This document shows positions 58,732-64,000 of a DNA stretch of 64,000 nucleotides, in pieces. The notes beneath the pieces were generated by a model, which was not told the DNA's origin, did no database searches, and saw only the letters and a list, made by a program, of their open reading frames with translations. Position 1 is the stretch's first letter. Every line of letters begins with the position of its first letter. Made by a program: the position numbers and the translations under genes. The DNA comes from Pampus argenteus. Taxonomy: Eukaryota > Chordata > Actinopteri > Scombriformes > Stromateidae. The stretch covers positions 11,918,001 to 11,982,000 of the forward strand of contig CM072874.1 in the NCBI GenBank assembly GCA_036937835.1, read 5' to 3'.

Positions 58732-61700
58732 ATGGTGGACTCTCAGTACTACCTGCCCAATGACATCGGCATCTCTGCACTTGACTGTGGTGAGGCCTTC
58801 CGCTTGCTTTCACCTCAGGAAAAGATGTACGCCCACTACCTGTCACGCGCTGCCTGGTACGTTACTAATATAAGGATGTAGCAAGTTCAGGTTTTGAAAT
58901 CCTGCTGACCAAAAATAAGAAACTCCTGCTGTCCTAGGTATGGAGGTCTGGCAGTGCTGCTGCAGACGTCACCAGAGTCGGGAAACATCTTTGTCTTGCT
59001 GCAGAAAATCTTCCGGAAGCAAACGCCTGAACAGCTGGAACAAGTCGCCACAGCAGCTGGACTCAGCTCTGATGAGTACCAGGTACACAGGTCTTTTTGC
59101 CAACAGCTGTTTCTGTTGCTGTCTTGACACACCCTTTTGTCCACATGCAAATGCAAACATGTTTTGGATGAAACTGATATTTATGTCTTCTGTGTGTGGT
59201 ATTTAGGCCTTCTTGGTGTATGCAGCAGGTCTGTATGCCAACATGGGAAACTACAAATCGTTTGGAGACACCAAGTTCATCCCAAATCTACCCAAGGTAA
59301 GATTGGGTTGTTTTTTTTGGAATTTATCACTGTGTGTATTGATAAAGGCACTCCCTGTCCAATCCCTATAAAGCATATTAACACCTGTACAATATAATAC
59401 AATCTGATCCGATCTGAATAGCACCATTAAATATGGTCTAAATAATTTCCATGCAACATAAATGGAATAATGAACATTTATAGATATTATATTTAAACCT
59501 ATTAAACTTGCAAGTTAGTGGATTAAGTTGGTTACATTCTATGATGCTCTTTCAATGTTGTTGTGATATTTTTTAAATCTGTTTGCCTCTGTGTTACGTC
59601 CATCCAGGACAAGCTGAACGCTCTGGTGAAGGCCAGCCAGGCATTTCAGGACCAGCCCACCGAGATGGAGGCTTTGTGGGACAGCTGCTCATGTCTCATG
59701 TACTCCCTGGAAGATAGACAGAAACAGCTGGGGCTGGGCGACAAGGTGGGAGCTTGTAGCATTCAGAGCAGAGTCCAAATCAGCTTAGGCCAAAACTGTT
59801 TTGTGAGGTAATATTTAATGAAAGATCCATATTGTTTTCAGGAGTGGGTAAATTTAAAAATGTTAAAAATGTCTGCATGCAAAGCATGTCATTGTACGTT
59901 ATTTCGTTTCTGGGAAGCATCCTCGGATCTTCCTCCTCGCCAATTCCCCCTCTTCTCGTTTTGAGATGTTACTTTTGTCAGATAAATTAAATATTTTCAA
60001 GGCAAATGGTCTGCAGGCTGGGGTCTTTAGACTGGCTGCGTACAATACTGATGTGTCTTTGAGGAAGCCAGGTGCCTCATCACAGTGAAATCACATTCAA
60101 AGTGTATTTCTTTTCTTCAGGGAATTACCACCTACTTCTCAGGAAACTGCTGTCTGGAGGATGCTGAGCTGGCTCAGAAGTTCCTTGACTCAAAAGTAAG
60201 TTGAATTCACACCCGTCTGTGTTTTTTTTGCATACCCCATTTATCTTTTGGCCTTATTCTCAGATGTGTTCTTGTGCTTTGTCTTCAGAAACTGTCTGCT
60301 TACAACACCCGTCTGTTCAAGAGGGACAATGGAGGGAAAGACTGCTATGAGGTGCGCCTGGCTTCAGCTGTGCAAAAAGGTCAGAGCTACAGTAAAGTAA
60401 ATTATGTTTTACAGACGAATAAACTTTATAGACGTTGTTTTGGCTTACAAAATCTAGTATATATAACATGTTCCCATACCGCATACATTCTAGCGTGTGA
60501 ACTCAAACATTGTTTACCCACAAATGGATGTGGACACATTTGTCTATGTAACCCGTGCTGTTGACGAGACCCTACACAAAGATTCAAGTACATTACTGCT
60601 CTACAGATTGCGCAGTGGAAGGGGAACACGAGTCATGCTGCGGCTGCTTCAACTTTGAAGACAAAGAGTTCACAGTGAAAAGGGGAGACTATGCTCCTCT
60701 CATGGAGAAAGTTAGCTCTAACCTCCAACAGGCAGAGGTGAGAAAGCAAGGAATACAGTGGGCATATAGTCCAGTGTGTATTCTTGTAGATGTTTGCAAC
60801 TGCTACTGGAATAAAACTGCCAGTAAACAAATTAACAAGTCTAAAATATGTTCCCTGACACCGTTCCACTATTCACTTTTTCAATAATTGACACAGGCCT
60901 ACGCTGCCAATGAGAATCAGAGAAAGATGCTTGAAGAGTACAGGCGCAGTTTCACCTTTGGCTCAGTTGAAGCCCATAAAGAGGGATCTCGCTACTGGAT
61001 CAAAGACAAAGGACCAATTGTTGAGAGGTGAGGCCAGTGACCCACAGTAACTGAACATGCTAACTGTCGGCTATGAAGGTTATTTATTATCTTTCCGTAC
61101 CTGCTTAATTCCAAACATACTTTTAATGAAGAAACAATTGCACCCATGACTTAACAGACCTGTTTAGCTTCTTACATCTGATATCAAATATTATCTGATT
61201 TGCAAATGGCGACACACACATTAAAATCAGTTCTAAAAAAAAAAAGAAGCAAGTTTTGATTTTAGTTTGGATCATAAAAATAGGGTTTAATTTCATGAAA
61301 ATCTTAAAGTGACTTAAAACTACCTAAAAAAGTAAAAAAAGGTATTGTACTGACTAATGAATGTATGATCTAGTCTAATGTCCTTGATTTTTCTTGGTTG
61401 TTTAGTCCCTTATCAAATTTATTCTTATACCTTTTGCACTGACTTTTGAATACTACTCTCTTGTATTAATATCTAAAACCGTTCTCTCTGCTCCTCATTA
61501 CTCCCTCCTCTCTCTTTCACTCAGTTATATAGGCTTCATTGAGAGCTACAGAGACCCATTTGGCTCCAGAGGAGAGTTTGAAGGTAACTATCATAGTGAT
61601 CAGGAACAGTGATATATTGGTTCTTTTGGGGTTTTACTGCTGTGCACCAGAGCTGAAGACGTTTGGGGCATTATGCTACTAAAAATATTTATTTAACTAG

Positions 61701-63782
61701 TTTGTAAATTACAAGAGAATTCATATTACTGTCCTCATTTGTTTTGTATCTGATGGACTGGGCTATTTTTCTTCAGAAATTGTTTTATTGATTTTTATTT
61801 TTTGTGTTGTCGCTTTTAGGTTTCGTCGCAGTTGTAAACAAGGCAATGAGTGAGCGCTTTGGCAAACTAGTGAACTCGGCAGAAGTGTTGCTTCCTGAGC
61901 TGCCTTGGCCAAGGGAATTTGAGAAGGACACTTTCCTTAAACCTGACTTCACCTCCCTGGATGTTCTCACCTTCGCTGGGAGCGGAATACCAGCTGGCAT
62001 CAACATCCCCAACTGTATGTACGCTGAGCTGTGTAAACAGTTTCCAATAACACAGTACAGTTTGTTTATGTTTTACAATGTTGCACTAAACAACCACGTT
62101 TGTGTGTTTCTTTGTACAGATGATGACATCAGACAGTCTGAGGGCTTTAAAAACGTGTCTCTGGGCAACGTGCTGGCTGTAGCCTATGCTACACAAAAAG
62201 AAAAACTCACCTTCTTAGAGGAGGAGGACAAGGTAAGACATGCAACCTTCTGATTCTCTTTTTTTATTTTTATTTTTTGCCAGATCTGTCTCTGTTACGT
62301 GCTCCCATAACTATACATTCTCCTGTGTGTTTGTGTCTCTGCAAGGATTTGTTTATCAAGTGGAAGGGCCCATCGTTTGAGGTGCAGGTTGGACTTCATG
62401 AACTGTTGGGCCACGGAAGCGGCAAGTTGTTTGTCCAGGTCGGTCAAACATGGAGATTGAATTGCAGCCATAGTAACATTAAGTTTATGTGCACTTCATC
62501 TGTTGCATTTTTACTCCCTTTGGCAAGTGTGTAAAAAAAATATATATATATATTCCAGGATTTAGATATCCGATAGTTAATGCCATGAACAAATGTTGTG
62601 GTTGGTTGGACAATAACATCTTTAACTGAGATTTGTCTGTTGTCTCTTCCTACAGGATGACACAGGCAAGTTCAACTTTGACCAGAGCAAGGTGATCAAC
62701 CCGGAAACCGGTGAGCCGGTGAGTTCTACCTGCTGGTCCTGTGATGGTATCGGGGGTTTTTTTTTTAACTCTGCATCTTCAGTTGGAGAACAAGACAGTT
62801 GGTGTGAATGTATTATTTTTATTTATTTTTTTAGGTGTCCAGTTGGTATCACGGCAGCGAGACATGGGACAGTAAATTCTCCACAATTGCTTCCTCTTAT
62901 GAAGAATGTCGTGCTGAATGTGTCGGACTCTATTTGTGTCTCAACAAAGAAGTGCTCAGGTATGTTATTTATTGCTTGTGGCCTGTGTCTCTGGAATTTG
63001 ATTTAGATGTATATTACATATATTAATATAATTTAAATGCCCTCTGAATGATCTTTCAAGAGGTGTAATTTAAATTTGTGTTTGGCTGACACAGGATATA
63101 AGACATGTATGTTTGAGCCTCTGGAAGTGATCGGTGGCTATAGATCTGTATGTTATGAGTGGAGGGATTGCCACAAAAACTGTTGCTGTAAATTTTAATT
63201 GAGGCTCATGATAATAGGATGACTCAACATAGATTAGAAAAGTGTGCAGTTTTAAAAAAAAACTACATATATAAGACTTTGAGATTAATTATTACACCAC
63301 CAGAATTTGTTACAGTCCTCAAACCCTCTAAATCCCCAAATTTCCTAAACTGGGTGCCATAACATTTATTAGTTATTAGTCAGCTATTGAGCAAAAAATA
63401 AATAAATGGAAATAACAAAATACATATTTTATGTTTGTTTGGGAGCCCTAACCCCCCATTTAATTCATCACTCCTGCTCTGTAAATGGGAAAGTTATTCT
63501 TCATGTGTCACACTTAGTTGATGACATTTTAGTGTAAATACTTAATCTGGCATCATTTAGTTTAGAAAAATATGACAGTAATCAGAATGTAGCGGTTATT
63601 ATTTCTGGTGAAGTTCAGGTGATTTGAAGCTCTTTGCTAACTGTGTTTGTGTGTGCTGAAGTATTTTTGGGAATGAGGGCCAGGATGCGGAGGATGTGGT
63701 GTACGTGAACTGGCTCAGCATGGTCAGAGCTGGACTGTTGGGCCTTGAGTTTTACACACCTGAGAGCAAGAGCTGGAGACAG
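58732..63782 (+). CDS. dpp3: Dipeptidyl peptidase 3, truncated by window edge
   Basis: Fifteen coding exons join in phase to 565 residues: 58732-58856, 58938-59082, 59207-59296, 59608-59745, 60121-60195, 60289-60379, 60607-60737, 60897-61027, 61525-61583, 61820-62014, 62120-62232, 62346-62438, 62656-62718, 62835-62959, 63662-63782. The remaining C-terminus (human total about 737) is beyond the window. DPP3 is the cytosolic M49 zinc peptidase that removes dipeptides from short peptides such as enkephalins and angiotensins. The zinc motif HELLGH lies at 449-454 and the third ligand in EECRAE at about 507. The KEAP1-binding ETGE lies at 479-482 within a 63-nt exon. The start MVDSQYYLPNDIGIS matches the family. 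One loop (exon 60607-60737) is cysteine-rich and diverged. By position it continues the 11q13-like block. Confidence 0.95.
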
Positions 63783-64000
63783 GTAATGCTCACTCTTCAT
63801 GTTATAACATGCTGTCACTCTCACTTTATTTGGAGTGGTTTGGGACATGTCATAATGAATAACTTTCATTTATATAGAACCTAAGAGATTCATAATTCTG
63901 GGCGAACAGTGTTTACAACCAAGTCAGCTTACAGACCATTGATCATGTGTTTCTGTAACCCGACTGGCTCGCTTGGATGTCTCTGTGTAGTTTTCATAAC

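Overview
The window is teleost fish genomic DNA, most likely from a percomorph-type genome. The signs are compact intron-rich vertebrate genes with GT-AG junctions, many CA/GT microsatellites, and several interspersed repeats of recognisable teleost type (a Tc1 relic, long-TIR MITEs, a tRNA-like SINE relic). Genes were reconstructed by hand by joining exons with consistent splice phase and comparing the peptides with vertebrate families recalled from memory; no database search was run.

Layout: (1) 1-2.1 kb, minus strand: first coding exons of mcf2 (DBL Rho-GEF), running off the left edge. (2) 5.1-11 kb, plus: a cone arrestin (arr3) with a TATA promoter and a GGATTA (CRX/OTX-type) site. (3) 11.7-13.9 kb, plus: znrd2 (sssca1). 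(4) 15.0-16.3 kb, plus: fam89b. (5) 18.7-41.6 kb, plus: ehbp1l1, a giant gene of about 30 coding exons and about 2,700 codons. It has an N-terminal C2 domain, a long cassette-exon middle with two extremely charged E/K/R helices, a CH domain, a bMERB domain and a C-terminal CaaX box. (6) 42.2 kb: tRNA-Glu(CTC). (7) 42.7-45.8 kb, plus: rce1, the CaaX endoprotease. (8) 45.8-52.8 kb: about 7 kb without a recognisable gene, holding GT tracts, two pentanucleotide arrays and dispersed repeats. (9) 52.8-56.5 kb, plus: cd248 (endosialin), split by a GC-AG intron. (10) 56.9 kb, minus: tRNA-Ser(GCT). (11) 57.2 kb to the right edge, plus: dpp3, truncated by the window after 565 codons.

The order znrd2-fam89b-ehbp1l1 matches human 11q13.1, and rce1, cd248 and dpp3 are human 11q13.2 genes, so most of the window is a conserved 11q13-like block. 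mcf2 and arr3 are X-linked in human, so a rearrangement boundary lies near 11 kb. One functional link stands out: ehbp1l1 encodes a CaaX protein and its next protein-coding neighbour is the CaaX protease gene rce1. I found no wholly new system. The least ordinary features are the symmetric cassette-exon architecture and very long charged helices of ehbp1l1, and the five-EGF, two-exon cd248.
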